Assembly: GCF_001953885.1 (NCBI RefSeq)
Contig: NZ_MQUS01000002.1
Location: 310,001 to 374,000 of the forward strand
Direction of reading: 5' to 3'
Length of the DNA stretch: 64,000 nucleotides
DNA from: Streptomyces sp. IMTB 2501
GTDB lineage: Bacteria; Actinomycetota; Actinomycetes; Streptomycetales; Streptomycetaceae
Part shown: piece by piece, positions 1 through 7,630 of the stretch
Position numbering within the stretch: the stretch's first letter is position 1
Layout of the letters: every line of letters begins with the position of its first letter
Notes under the pieces: model-generated
The model's database searches: none
Told to the model about the DNA's origin: nothing
What the model saw: the letters and a program-made list of their open reading frames with translations, nothing else
Translations under genes and position numbers: made by a program

Positions 1-10
1 GGTACGGCGC

Positions 11-16
11 TAGCCT
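11..16 (+). promoter_or_regulatory. -10 hexamer for a leaderless transcript
   Basis: TAGCCT lies six bases before the ATG of the oxygenase gene at 23. No Shine-Dalgarno sequence is present. A -10 box at this distance would start transcription at or next to the A of the ATG. An in-frame TAG formed by the same bases (11-13) rules out a start further upstream. Confidence 0.45.
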
Positions 17-22
17 GCGGGC

Positions 23-865
23 ATGGGTGACCCCGGGCTCTTCACGCCGAACTCCGTGACCTGGCAGATGCACGGCGACCCCATGATGTGGGTCGCCGGT
101 GTCCGCGCGCTCTATCTCCAGGCCCTGCACCCGCGGGCGGTCCGCGGTGTCCTGCAGAACTCCGACTTCCGCCGCGACGCCTGGGGCCGGCTCATGCGGA
201 CGGCCAACTTCGTCGGTACGACGACGTACGGCACCAGCGAGGCCGCCGAGCGGGCCGGTACCCGCGTGCGCAAGATCCACAGCATGCTGACGGCGACCGA
301 CCCGGACACGGGCGAGCGGTACGGTGTCGGTGAACCCGGGCTGCTGCTGTGGGTGCACTGCGCGGAGATCGACTCCTATCTGCATGTGCTGCGCCGCTCC
401 GGCTTTCCGCTCACCGACGCCCAGGCCGACCGGTACATCGCCGAACACCGGGTCAGCGCACGCCTGGTGGGACTCGACCCGGAGTCCGTACCGGCGAGCC
501 GGGCCCAACTCGCCGCGTATTTCGAGAAGGTTCGGCCGGAGCTGACCGCGGGACCCGAGGCACGCGTCGTCGACGACTTCCTGCTCCGTCCGCCGACGCA
601 CCTGCTCCTCATACCGGCGCGCGAGGTGCTGTGGCGGCGCGTGGCGCAGTTGGCGTACGCCGCTCTGCCTCCGTACGCCCATGAGCTGTACGGCAGACCG
701 GCCCCCGCACCCGCCGTCGTCACCCGCCGGCTGCGGGCCACGGGCGCCCTTCTGCGCCGCGTTCCCGCACGTGTGCGCTGGCAGCTGCCGCCCAAACACA
801 TCCTGCGGGCCATGGCGAGGCTCGGCCCACAGGCGCGTCCGGCACCGTACAAAGTCGGACGATAG
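23..865 (+). CDS. Oxygenase MpaB family protein (DUF2236)
   Basis: A 280-residue cytosolic protein of the DUF2236/MpaB family, which includes the heme-dependent latex-clearing oxygenase Lcp. The N-terminus carries the family signature HGDPMMWVAGVRALYLQALHP (about residues 17-37). It continues with GVLQNSDFRRDAWGRL and the block LLLWVHCAEIDSYL (about 108-121), which holds a conserved His; family members use conserved Arg and His residues near a heme. The substrate cannot be told from sequence. No signal peptide is seen, and the C-terminus is Arg-rich. An in-frame stop just upstream fixes the ATG start. The gene stands alone, 100 bp before the kinase gene. The family is clear; the reaction is not. 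Confidence 0.85.
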   Translation: MGDPGLFTPNSVTWQMHGDPMMWVAGVRALYLQALHPRAVRGVLQNSDFRRDAWGRLMRTANFVGTTTYGTSEAAERAGTRVRKIHSMLTATDPDTGERYGVGEPGLLLWVHCAEIDSYLHVLRRSGFPLTDAQADRYIAEHRVSARLVGLDPESVPASRAQLAAYFEKVRPELTAGPEARVVDDFLLRPPTHLLLIPAREVLWRRVAQLAYAALPPYAHELYGRPAPAPAVVTRRLRATGALLRRVPARVRWQLPPKHILRAMARLGPQARPAPYKVGR

Positions 866-965
866 GCCGCCATACTGGGCGAGCAGGGGTGGGGCGCGGT
901 GCGGCCGGGGGGCCCGCGGCGGCCTCCCGGCGGCGGGGGGACGGCGACGGGGGCGGCGGATCGCT

Positions 966-3164
966 ATGGGGGAGAACAGCCTGGTTCAGGGCCGGTACCG
1001 GCTGCTCGACCTGATCGGGCGGGGCGGCATGGGCGAGGTGTGGCGGGCCCGGGACGAGTCCCTGGGCCGGCACGTCGCGGTGAAGTGCCTCAAGCCGCTC
1101 GGTCCGTACCGCGATCCGTCCCTCACCCGCGTCCTGCGGGAGCGGTTCCGCCGCGAAGCCCGGGTGGCCGCCGCACTCTCGCACCGCGGTGTGACCGTCG
1201 TGCACGACTTCGGCGAGTCCGACGGGGTCCTCTTCCTGGTGATGGAGCTGCTGGAGGGTCGTGACCTGAGCCGGCTGCTGGAGGACAACAAGGGGCACCC
1301 GCTGCCCGTCGACGATGTGCTGGACATCGCCGCCCAGATCGCCGCCGCCCTCGCTTACACCCATCAACAGGGCGTGGTCCACCGCGACTTGAAACCGGCC
1401 AACATCCTGCGGACGACCGACGGCACCGTGAAGATCTGCGACTTCGGCATAGCCCGCCTCGGCCACGACATCGGCTTCACCACCCGGCTGACCGGCACCG
1501 GAGTGGCCCTCGGAACCCCGCACTACATGTCCCCGGAACAGATCGTCGGCGGCGAGGTCGACCGGCGCAGCGACCTGTACTCACTGGGCTGCGTGCTGTA
1601 CGAAATCGCCACCGGGGCACCGCCGTTCGACCTGGAGGACGCCTGGGCGGTCCTCATCGGCCACCGCGACACCCCGCCCCGGCCCCCACGTGAACGACGC
1701 CCGGAGCTGCCCGGCCGTCTCGACGAGATCATCCTCGGCCTGCTGGCCAAAGATCCCGAGGAACGGCCGTACGACGCGGGGGAGCTGGTCCGCCGCATTC
1801 GAGACGGGCGCGCAACGACCTCCTCCGTCAAGGCCCTACGGCCCGCGCTCCCCGACGCCGGAGTGCGGCTGCCGTCCTGGACCCGGGGCATGGCCACCGG
1901 CCACAAGGCGCTCGGTCCCGGGCCCGGCGCGCTGCCCACGGATCCCGGGGCGGCCCTGACCGGCCGGTGGGACGCCCCGGCCGCCGGCGCCGCGGTGACC
2001 GTGCTCCCCGCCGCGCCCCTGGAAGCCCTCGCCGCTCTCGCCGTCCGGCACCGCGAAGGTGTCCGACTGGCCGGGCTCGGCCGGTGGGCCGCGGCGGGCG
2101 AGGCACACCGGGCCGTGGCCGCCGAGCGGGCCACGCTGCTCGGCCCCGACCATCCCGAGACCCTGGCGAGCCGCTACGAGACCGCCTTCGCCCTGGTCCG
2201 CGTCGGCCGCGTCGCCGAGGCTCTGGCCGCCTACACGGACCTCGCCGAGGCCAGAGCGCGCGTGCTCGGCGCCGACCATCCCGACACCCTCGCCGCCCGC
2301 CAGGAGACGGCCTATGCGCTGGGGCGGCTGGGCCGGCACTTCGAGGCCCACCAGGTGTACGCGGAGGTGCTGGCCGCCCGGGTGCGCGCCATGGGCCCCG
2401 ACCACCCCGACACCCTGCGCTGCCGCCACAACCTCGCCTGCACCCTCGGCAGGCTCGGCCGTCTGGAGGACGCCTGCCGCGTGGCCCAGGAGGCGGCCGC
2501 CGCCCGGGCCCGGGTGCTCGGTCCCGACCACCCCGACACCCTGGTCTCGCGCTGTGAAGTCGCCTATGTCCAGGGCCAGTCGGGCCGCTGGGAGGAGGCG
2601 CTGGGCATCTACCGCGAGGTCGCCGGGTCCCGGGCGCGTGTCCTCGGCGCCGACCATCCCGACACCCTCGCCGCCCGCTACGAGACCGCCCTCAGCCTCG
2701 GCCGGCTCGGCCGCAGCGCGGACGCCCTGCGCCTGTACCGGGAGCTGATCGTGGACCGCACCCGCGTACAGGGCCCCACCCACCCCGACACGCTCCGGGC
2801 CCGGCACGGCCTCGGGGTCAACCTCGGACGGCTGGGCCGGTGGGAGCATGCCCTGGCCGAGGCGCGGGACGTCTGCCTGCTCCGCGAGCAGACCCTGGGG
2901 CCCGCCCACCCGGACACGCTCGTCAGCCGCCGCGAGGTCGCGGTCGCCCTGGGCTGGCTGGGCCGCTGGGCGGAGGCCCTCGTCGAGTACCGGCGGGTCA
3001 CCGCCACCCGCGAGCAGATCCTCGGCCCGGACCACCCGGACACGCTCGCCGGCCGCAGCGACGAGGCCCACTGCCTGGAGCGGCTCGGCCGGGGCGCCGA
3101 GGCCGGCGAGCTGTACCGCAGGGTCGCGGTGGTCCGCCGGCGCGCAGCGTCCGACGGCGCCTGA
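966..3164 (+). CDS. Serine/threonine protein kinase with C-terminal TPR-like repeats
   Basis: A 732-residue Hanks-type kinase. The kinase domain spans about residues 10-275: glycine loop GRGGMGEVW (18-26), Lys40 in VAVK, catalytic HRDLKPAN with Asp141, and DFG at 159-161. A linker rich in Ala and Pro follows to about 380. The C-terminal half has eight tandem repeats of about 42 residues, each opening with an LGPDHPDTL-like motif (kinesin-light-chain/TPR_12 type). These probably bind a partner or autoregulate. No transmembrane segment is seen, so the kinase should be cytosolic, unlike the PknB/PASTA kinases. The ATG at 966 puts the glycine loop 18 residues in; the open frame extends further upstream but does not look coding. 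A 25-bp tandem repeat begins at its stop codon. Confidence 0.93.
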   Translation: MGENSLVQGRYRLLDLIGRGGMGEVWRARDESLGRHVAVKCLKPLGPYRDPSLTRVLRERFRREARVAAALSHRGVTVVHDFGESDGVLFLVMELLEGRDLSRLLEDNKGHPLPVDDVLDIAAQIAAALAYTHQQGVVHRDLKPANILRTTDGTVKICDFGIARLGHDIGFTTRLTGTGVALGTPHYMSPEQIVGGEVDRRSDLYSLGCVLYEIATGAPPFDLEDAWAVLIGHRDTPPRPPRERRPELPGRLDEIILGLLAKDPEERPYDAGELVRRIRDGRATTSSVKALRPALPDAGVRLPSWTRGMATGHKALGPGPGALPTDPGAALTGRWDAPAAGAAVTVLPAAPLEALAALAVRHREGVRLAGLGRWAAAGEAHRAVAAERATLLGPDHPETLASRYETAFALVRVGRVAEALAAYTDLAEARARVLGADHPDTLAARQETAYALGRLGRHFEAHQVYAEVLAARVRAMGPDHPDTLRCRHNLACTLGRLGRLEDACRVAQEAAAARARVLGPDHPDTLVSRCEVAYVQGQSGRWEEALGIYREVAGSRARVLGADHPDTLAARYETALSLGRLGRSADALRLYRELIVDRTRVQGPTHPDTLRARHGLGVNLGRLGRWEHALAEARDVCLLREQTLGPAHPDTLVSRREVAVALGWLGRWAEALVEYRRVTATREQILGPDHPDTLAGRSDEAHCLERLGRGAEAGELYRRVAVVRRRAASDGA

Positions 3165-3235
3165 CCATGGCCGGGGCGAAGTCGCCTGACCACGGCCGGG
3201 GCGGATGCGCCCGACCACGGCCGGGGCGGCGGCGC
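3161..3235 (+). repeat. Three 25-bp tandem repeats starting at the kinase stop codon
   Basis: Three head-to-tail units at 3161-3185, 3186-3210 and 3211-3235 share the core GACCAyGGCCGGGGCG. A fourth partial copy (GTGACC) follows. The first unit contains the TGA of the kinase gene, so each unit begins with a stop-like CTGACC or CCGACC. The array fills most of the gap before the oxidoreductase gene at 3295. Confidence 0.9.
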
Positions 3236-3294
3236 GTGACCGCCGTCGAGGCCCACCTCTGGCCGCCGTGGATCATCACGTGTTACGAAGAACC

Positions 3295-4860
3295 ATGCCT
3301 GCCAACGCGCACACCCGCACCTACGACGCCGTCATCGTCGGCGGCGGACACAACGGCCTGGTCGCCGCCGCCTACCTGGCCCGGGCGGGCCGCTCGGTGC
3401 TGGTGCTGGAACGGCTGGACCACACCGGCGGCGCCGCCGTCTCCACCCGTCCGTTCGCCGGTGTCGACGCCCGGCTGTCGCGCTACTCCTACCTGGTCAG
3501 CCTGCTGCCGCAGAAGATCGTCCGCGACCTCGCGCTGGACTTCCGGGTCCGCGCCCGCACCGTCTCGTCGTACACCCCGGCCGAGCGGGACGGCCGGCCC
3601 ACCGGACTCCTCGTCGGCGGTGGCGAGCAGCGCACCCGGGACGCCTTCGCCCGGCTGACGGGTGGCGAGCGCGAGTACGCGGCCTGGCAGCGCTTCTACG
3701 GCAGGACGGCGCGCGTCGCCGAGCGCGTCTTCCCGACCCTCACCGAGCCCTTGCCGAGCCGCGACGAACTGCGCCGCCGCATCGACGACGAGACCGCCTG
3801 GCGGGCCCTGTTCGAGGAACCGATCGGCGTCGCCGTGGAGGAGAACTTCGCCGACGACCTGGTCCGGGGCGTGGTCCTCACCGACGCCCTCATCGGCACC
3901 TTCGCCGACGCCCACGACCCCTCGCTCGTCCAGAACCGCTGCTTCCTCTACCACGTCATCGGCGGTGGCACCGGCGCCTGGGACGTTCCCGTCGGCGGCA
4001 TGGGCGCCCTCACCGACGCGCTGGCCGCCGCGGCCCGTTCGGCGGGTGCGGTCATCGAGACCGGGCACGAGGCGGTCCGCATCGCCACCGACGGAGACAC
4101 CGCCGAGGTCACCTATCGCACGGCCGACGGCGAGGGCGTCGCCGCCGCCCGGCACGTCCTCGTGAACGCCTCCCCGCAGGAACTGGCCGTCCTGACGGGG
4201 GATCCGTCACCCGAGCCCGCCGAGGGCGCCCAGCTCAAGGTCAACATGCTGCTCACCCGGCTGCCGAAGCTGCGCGACCCGGCCGTCGACCCGCGGGAGG
4301 CCTTCGCCGGCACCTTCCACATCGCCGAGGGCTACCGGCAGCTCGCCACCGCCCACGCCCAGGCGGCCGCCGGTGAACTCCCCACCGCGCCGCCCTCGGA
4401 GATCTACTGCCACTCCCTGACCGACCCGACCATCCTCGGCCCCGACCTCGCCGCGCGCGGCTACCAGACGCTCACCCTGTTCGGCCTGCACGCCCCGGCC
4501 CGGCTCTTCGACCGGGACAACGACGCCGTACGCGAGGAACTGTTGAAGGCCACCCTCGCCCAACTCGACGCCCACCTCGCCGAGCCTCTCGCCGACTGCC
4601 TGGCCACCGACGCCGACGGCCGCCCCTGCATCGAGGCGAAGACCCCGCTCGACCTGGAACGGGACCTGCGGCTGCCCGGCGGCAACATCTTCCACCGCGC
4701 CCTGTCCTGGCCCTACGCCCAGCAGGACACGGGCCGTTGGGGAGTGGAGACCCGGCACCCGAACGTCCTGCTGTGCGGCGCGGGCGCGGTGCGCGGGGGA
4801 GGGGTGAGCGGGGTGCCGGGGCACAACGCGGCGATGGCGGTGCTGGAGGCCGGCGCGTAA
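3295..4860 (+). CDS. FAD-dependent oxidoreductase, phytoene desaturase/PYROXD2-like
   Basis: A 521-residue flavoprotein of the COG1233 amine oxidase/phytoene dehydrogenase superfamily. The N-terminal Rossmann motif VIVGGGHNGLVAAAYL (about residues 12-27) and the GGAAVS segment bind FAD. A second FAD-contact block sits at the C-terminus (LLCGAGAVRGGGVSGVPGHN). The length matches PYROXD2-like proteins rather than short carotenoid desaturases, and no carotenoid genes are nearby, so a carotenoid role is unlikely. The substrate is unknown. The start was placed at the ATG 12 residues before the Rossmann strand. The next gene starts 78 bp downstream, with an operator-like palindrome between them, so the two are probably separate transcription units. 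Confidence 0.85.
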   Translation: MPANAHTRTYDAVIVGGGHNGLVAAAYLARAGRSVLVLERLDHTGGAAVSTRPFAGVDARLSRYSYLVSLLPQKIVRDLALDFRVRARTVSSYTPAERDGRPTGLLVGGGEQRTRDAFARLTGGEREYAAWQRFYGRTARVAERVFPTLTEPLPSRDELRRRIDDETAWRALFEEPIGVAVEENFADDLVRGVVLTDALIGTFADAHDPSLVQNRCFLYHVIGGGTGAWDVPVGGMGALTDALAAAARSAGAVIETGHEAVRIATDGDTAEVTYRTADGEGVAAARHVLVNASPQELAVLTGDPSPEPAEGAQLKVNMLLTRLPKLRDPAVDPREAFAGTFHIAEGYRQLATAHAQAAAGELPTAPPSEIYCHSLTDPTILGPDLAARGYQTLTLFGLHAPARLFDRDNDAVREELLKATLAQLDAHLAEPLADCLATDADGRPCIEAKTPLDLERDLRLPGGNIFHRALSWPYAQQDTGRWGVETRHPNVLLCGAGAVRGGGVSGVPGHNAAMAVLEAGA

Positions 4861-4880
4861 CACCGCCACCGGCAAAAGAA

Positions 4881-4897
4881 TCTGACGGAACGTCAGA
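4881..4897. promoter_or_regulatory. Perfect palindrome TCTGACGGAACGTCAGA (operator candidate)
   Basis: The arms TCTGAC and GTCAGA are separated by five bases and flanked by AA on both sides. It lies 41 bp before the flavin oxidoreductase start at 4939. The same arms, spacing and AA flanks recur at 23466-23482 between the divergent fadD-like and enoyl-CoA hydratase genes. Size and symmetry fit a TetR-family dimer; the regulator is not encoded in the window. Confidence 0.7.
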
Positions 4898-4938
4898 AAG
4901 CTCTTCCGTCGTCACGCCGGCTGCGGCATCCTGCGCCC

Positions 4939-6051
4939 ATGCAGACGGAGCTGAGCAGGACACTGGGAGTCGAGCACGCCGTCTTCGGCTTCACGCCGTT
5001 CCCCGCCGTCGCCGCGGCCATCAGCCGGGCCGGCGGCTTCGGAGTGCTCGGCGCGGTCCGCTACACCGCCCCCGACGACCTCAAACGTGACCTCGACTGG
5101 ATCGACGCCCATGTCGGCGACCGGGCCTACGGGCTGGACGTGGTGATGCCCGCGAAGAAGGTGGAAGGTGTCACCGAGGCCGACGTGGAGGCGATGATCC
5201 CGGAGGGACACCGGCAGTTCGTGCGCGAGACCCTCGCCAGGCACGGCGTCCCCGAGCTGGCCGAGGGCGAGGCGTCCGGGTGGCGTATCACCGGCTGGAT
5301 GGAGCAGGTCGCCCGCACCCAGCTCGACGTCGCCTTCGACCATCCCATCCGGCTCCTCGCCAACGCCCTCGGCTCCCCGCCCGCCGACATTGTCGCCCGT
5401 GCGCACGATCGGGGGGTGCTGGTCGCGGCCCTCGCGGGCAGCGCCCGGCACGCCCGCAAACACCAGGAGGCGGGCATCGACATCGTGGTCGCCCAGGGTT
5501 ACGAAGCCGGCGGCCACACGGGTGAGATCGCCACCATGGTGCTCACCCCCGAGGTCGTGGAGGCGGTCGACCCCCTGCCCGTGCTGGCGGCCGGAGGCAT
5601 CGGCAGCGGCCAGCAGGTGGCGGCCGCCCTCACACTTGGCGCGCAGGGTGTGTGGCTCGGCTCTATATGGCTCACCACCACAGAGGCCGATCTGCATGCG
5701 CCCGCCCTGACCCGCAAACTTCTCGCCGCCGGTTCCGGTGACACGGTCCGCTCCCGTGCCCTCACCGGCAAACCCGCACGCCAGCTCCGTACCGAGTGGA
5801 CCGACGCCTGGGACGACCCGGCCGGACCCGGCACCCTGCCCATGCCGCTGCAGGGCCTGCTGGTGGCCGAGGCGGTCTCCCGGATCCAGAAGTACGAGGT
5901 CGAACCCCTGCTCGGTACCCCGGTCGGCCAGATCGTCGGCCGGATGAACAGCGAACGCAGCGTCCAGGCCGTCCTCGACGACCTCACCCGCAGCTTCGAA
6001 CGAGCCGTGGACCGCGTCAACCGCATCGCCGGAAGGAGCGGCCAGTCGTGA
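4939..6051 (+). CDS. Nitronate monooxygenase-family flavin oxidoreductase
   Basis: A 370-residue TIM-barrel flavoprotein of the 2-nitropropane dioxygenase/nitronate monooxygenase family. It shows FMN-binding family motifs: AGGFGVLGAV near the N-terminus, QGYEAGGHTGE around residues 185-195, and AGGIGSGQQVAAALTLGAQGVWLGS around 215-240. Actinobacterial relatives are often annotated as nitronate monooxygenases, but several family members act on other substrates, including enoyl intermediates. Its stop overlaps the next gene's start (GTGA), so it is translationally coupled to the acyl-CoA ligase. A role in acyl-CoA or ring catabolism is therefore more likely than nitroalkane detoxification. The palindrome at 4881 should control the pair. 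Confidence 0.85.
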   Translation: MQTELSRTLGVEHAVFGFTPFPAVAAAISRAGGFGVLGAVRYTAPDDLKRDLDWIDAHVGDRAYGLDVVMPAKKVEGVTEADVEAMIPEGHRQFVRETLARHGVPELAEGEASGWRITGWMEQVARTQLDVAFDHPIRLLANALGSPPADIVARAHDRGVLVAALAGSARHARKHQEAGIDIVVAQGYEAGGHTGEIATMVLTPEVVEAVDPLPVLAAGGIGSGQQVAAALTLGAQGVWLGSIWLTTTEADLHAPALTRKLLAAGSGDTVRSRALTGKPARQLRTEWTDAWDDPAGPGTLPMPLQGLLVAEAVSRIQKYEVEPLLGTPVGQIVGRMNSERSVQAVLDDLTRSFERAVDRVNRIAGRSGQS

Positions 6052-7598
6052 GCACACCCCCCGCCGGATTCTGGGCCCAGGCCGCCCAGCACCCCGCCCG
6101 CACGGTCCTCGTCGCCCCCGACGGCGAGGAGTGGACTGCCGGACGACTGCACGGCGCCGCCAACCGGCTCGTCCACGGGCTGCGCGCGGCCGGTTTGGAG
6201 CGCGGCGACGTCTTCGCCGTCGTCCTGCCCAACGGCGTCGAGTTCGTCACCGCCTATCTGGCCGCCAGCCAGGCCGGCCTCTATCTGGTTCCGGTCAACC
6301 ACCACCTGGTCGGCCCCGAGATCGCGTGGATCGTCGCCGACTCCGGCGCCAAGGTGCTCATCGCCCATGAGCGGTTCACCGACGCCGCCCGCGCCGCCGC
6401 CGACGAGGCGGGCCTGCCCGCCACTCACCGTTACGCGGTCGGCGAGGCCGACGGCTTCCGGCCGTACGCCGGGCTCCTCGACGGACAACCGGAGTCGCCG
6501 CCCGCCGGCCGCGAACTCGGCTGGGTCATGAACTACACCTCCGGTACGACGGGACGCCCGCGCGGCATCCGCCGCCCGCTGCCCGGCAAGGCGCCCGAGG
6601 AGGCGTACCTGGGCGGCTTCCTCGGCATCTTCGGCATCAAGCCGTTCGACGACAACGTCCACCTGGTCTGCTCGCCGCTCTACCACACGGCCGTCCTGCA
6701 GTTCGCGGGCGCGTCCCTGCACATCGGCCACCGGCTGGTGCTGATGGACAAGTGGACCCCCGAGGAGATGCTCCACCGCATCGACACCCACCGGTGCACC
6801 CACACCCATATGGTTCCCACCCAGTTCCACCGTCTGCTGGCCCTCCCGGACGAGGTGAAGGCCCGCTACGACGTCTCGTCCATGCGGCACGCCATCCACG
6901 GCGCCGCCCCCTGCCCGGACCACGTCAAACGCGCCATGATCGACTGGTGGGGGCACTGCGTGGAGGAGTACTACGCGGCCAGCGAGGGCGGCGGCGCCTT
7001 CGCCACCGCCGAGGACTGGCTGAAGAAGCCCGGCACGGTCGGCAAGGCCTGGCCCATCAGCGAACTCGCGGTCTTCGACGACGACGGCAACCGGCTCCCG
7101 CCCGGCGAACTCGGCACTGTCTACATGAAGATGAGCACCGGCGGCTTCTCGTACCACAAGGACGAAGGCAAGACCCGCAAGAACCGCATCGGCGACTTCT
7201 TCACCGTCGGCGACCTCGGCTACCTTGACGAGGACGGCTATCTCTTCCTCCGCGACCGCAAGATCGACATGATCATCTCCGGCGGGGTCAACATCTACCC
7301 GGCCGAGATCGAGTCCGTGCTGCTCTCCCACCCGGCCGTCGCCGACGCGGCCGCCTTCGGTATCCCGCACGACGACTGGGGTGAGGAGGTCAAGGCCGTG
7401 GTCGAACCCGCGCCCGGCAACGACCCCGGCCCGGCCCTCGCCGCCACCCTGCTCGACCACTGCGCGAGCCGACTCGCCGGCTACAAGCGGCCCAAGAGCG
7501 TCGACTTCATCACCGAGATGCCCCGCGATCCGAACGGCAAGCTGTACAAGCGGCGGTTGCGGGAGCCGTATTGGGTGGGGCGTACGCGGGCGGTGTGA
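6048..7598 (+). CDS. AMP-dependent acyl-CoA synthetase (FadD type)
   Basis: A 516-residue ANL-superfamily ligase that activates a carboxylic acid to its acyl-CoA through an acyl-adenylate. The P-loop-like motif YTSGTTGRPRG is near residue 165. The motif YYAASEGG is near 305, and the hinge/catalytic region reads GDLGYLDEDGYLFLRDRKIDMI. The conserved C-terminal Lys is in DPNGKLYKRRL. The GTG start at 6048 overlaps the preceding TGA by the GTGA arrangement and sits six bases after GGAGCGG-type purine-rich sequence, which decides the start. Coupling to the flavin oxidoreductase suggests the two act on one substrate or its CoA ester. The substrate is unknown; the sequence does not distinguish fatty acid from sterol or aromatic acids. 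Confidence 0.88.
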   Translation: MSTPPAGFWAQAAQHPARTVLVAPDGEEWTAGRLHGAANRLVHGLRAAGLERGDVFAVVLPNGVEFVTAYLAASQAGLYLVPVNHHLVGPEIAWIVADSGAKVLIAHERFTDAARAAADEAGLPATHRYAVGEADGFRPYAGLLDGQPESPPAGRELGWVMNYTSGTTGRPRGIRRPLPGKAPEEAYLGGFLGIFGIKPFDDNVHLVCSPLYHTAVLQFAGASLHIGHRLVLMDKWTPEEMLHRIDTHRCTHTHMVPTQFHRLLALPDEVKARYDVSSMRHAIHGAAPCPDHVKRAMIDWWGHCVEEYYAASEGGGAFATAEDWLKKPGTVGKAWPISELAVFDDDGNRLPPGELGTVYMKMSTGGFSYHKDEGKTRKNRIGDFFTVGDLGYLDEDGYLFLRDRKIDMIISGGVNIYPAEIESVLLSHPAVADAAAFGIPHDDWGEEVKAVVEPAPGNDPGPALAATLLDHCASRLAGYKRPKSVDFITEMPRDPNGKLYKRRLREPYWVGRTRAV

Positions 7599-7630
7599 CC
7601 CGGCCCCGCACAGGGTCCGCGATCCGAGCC

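Noticed and set aside
681..965. Longer N-terminus for the kinase
   Set aside because: The extension overlaps the oxygenase gene in another frame and has no homologous features. The kinase fold begins ten residues after ATG 966.
3295..4860. Carotenoid phytoene desaturase (crtI)
   Set aside because: Only the general FAD-binding layout is shared. No crtB, crtE or cyclase genes adjoin, and the pattern fits PYROXD2-like oxidoreductases better.
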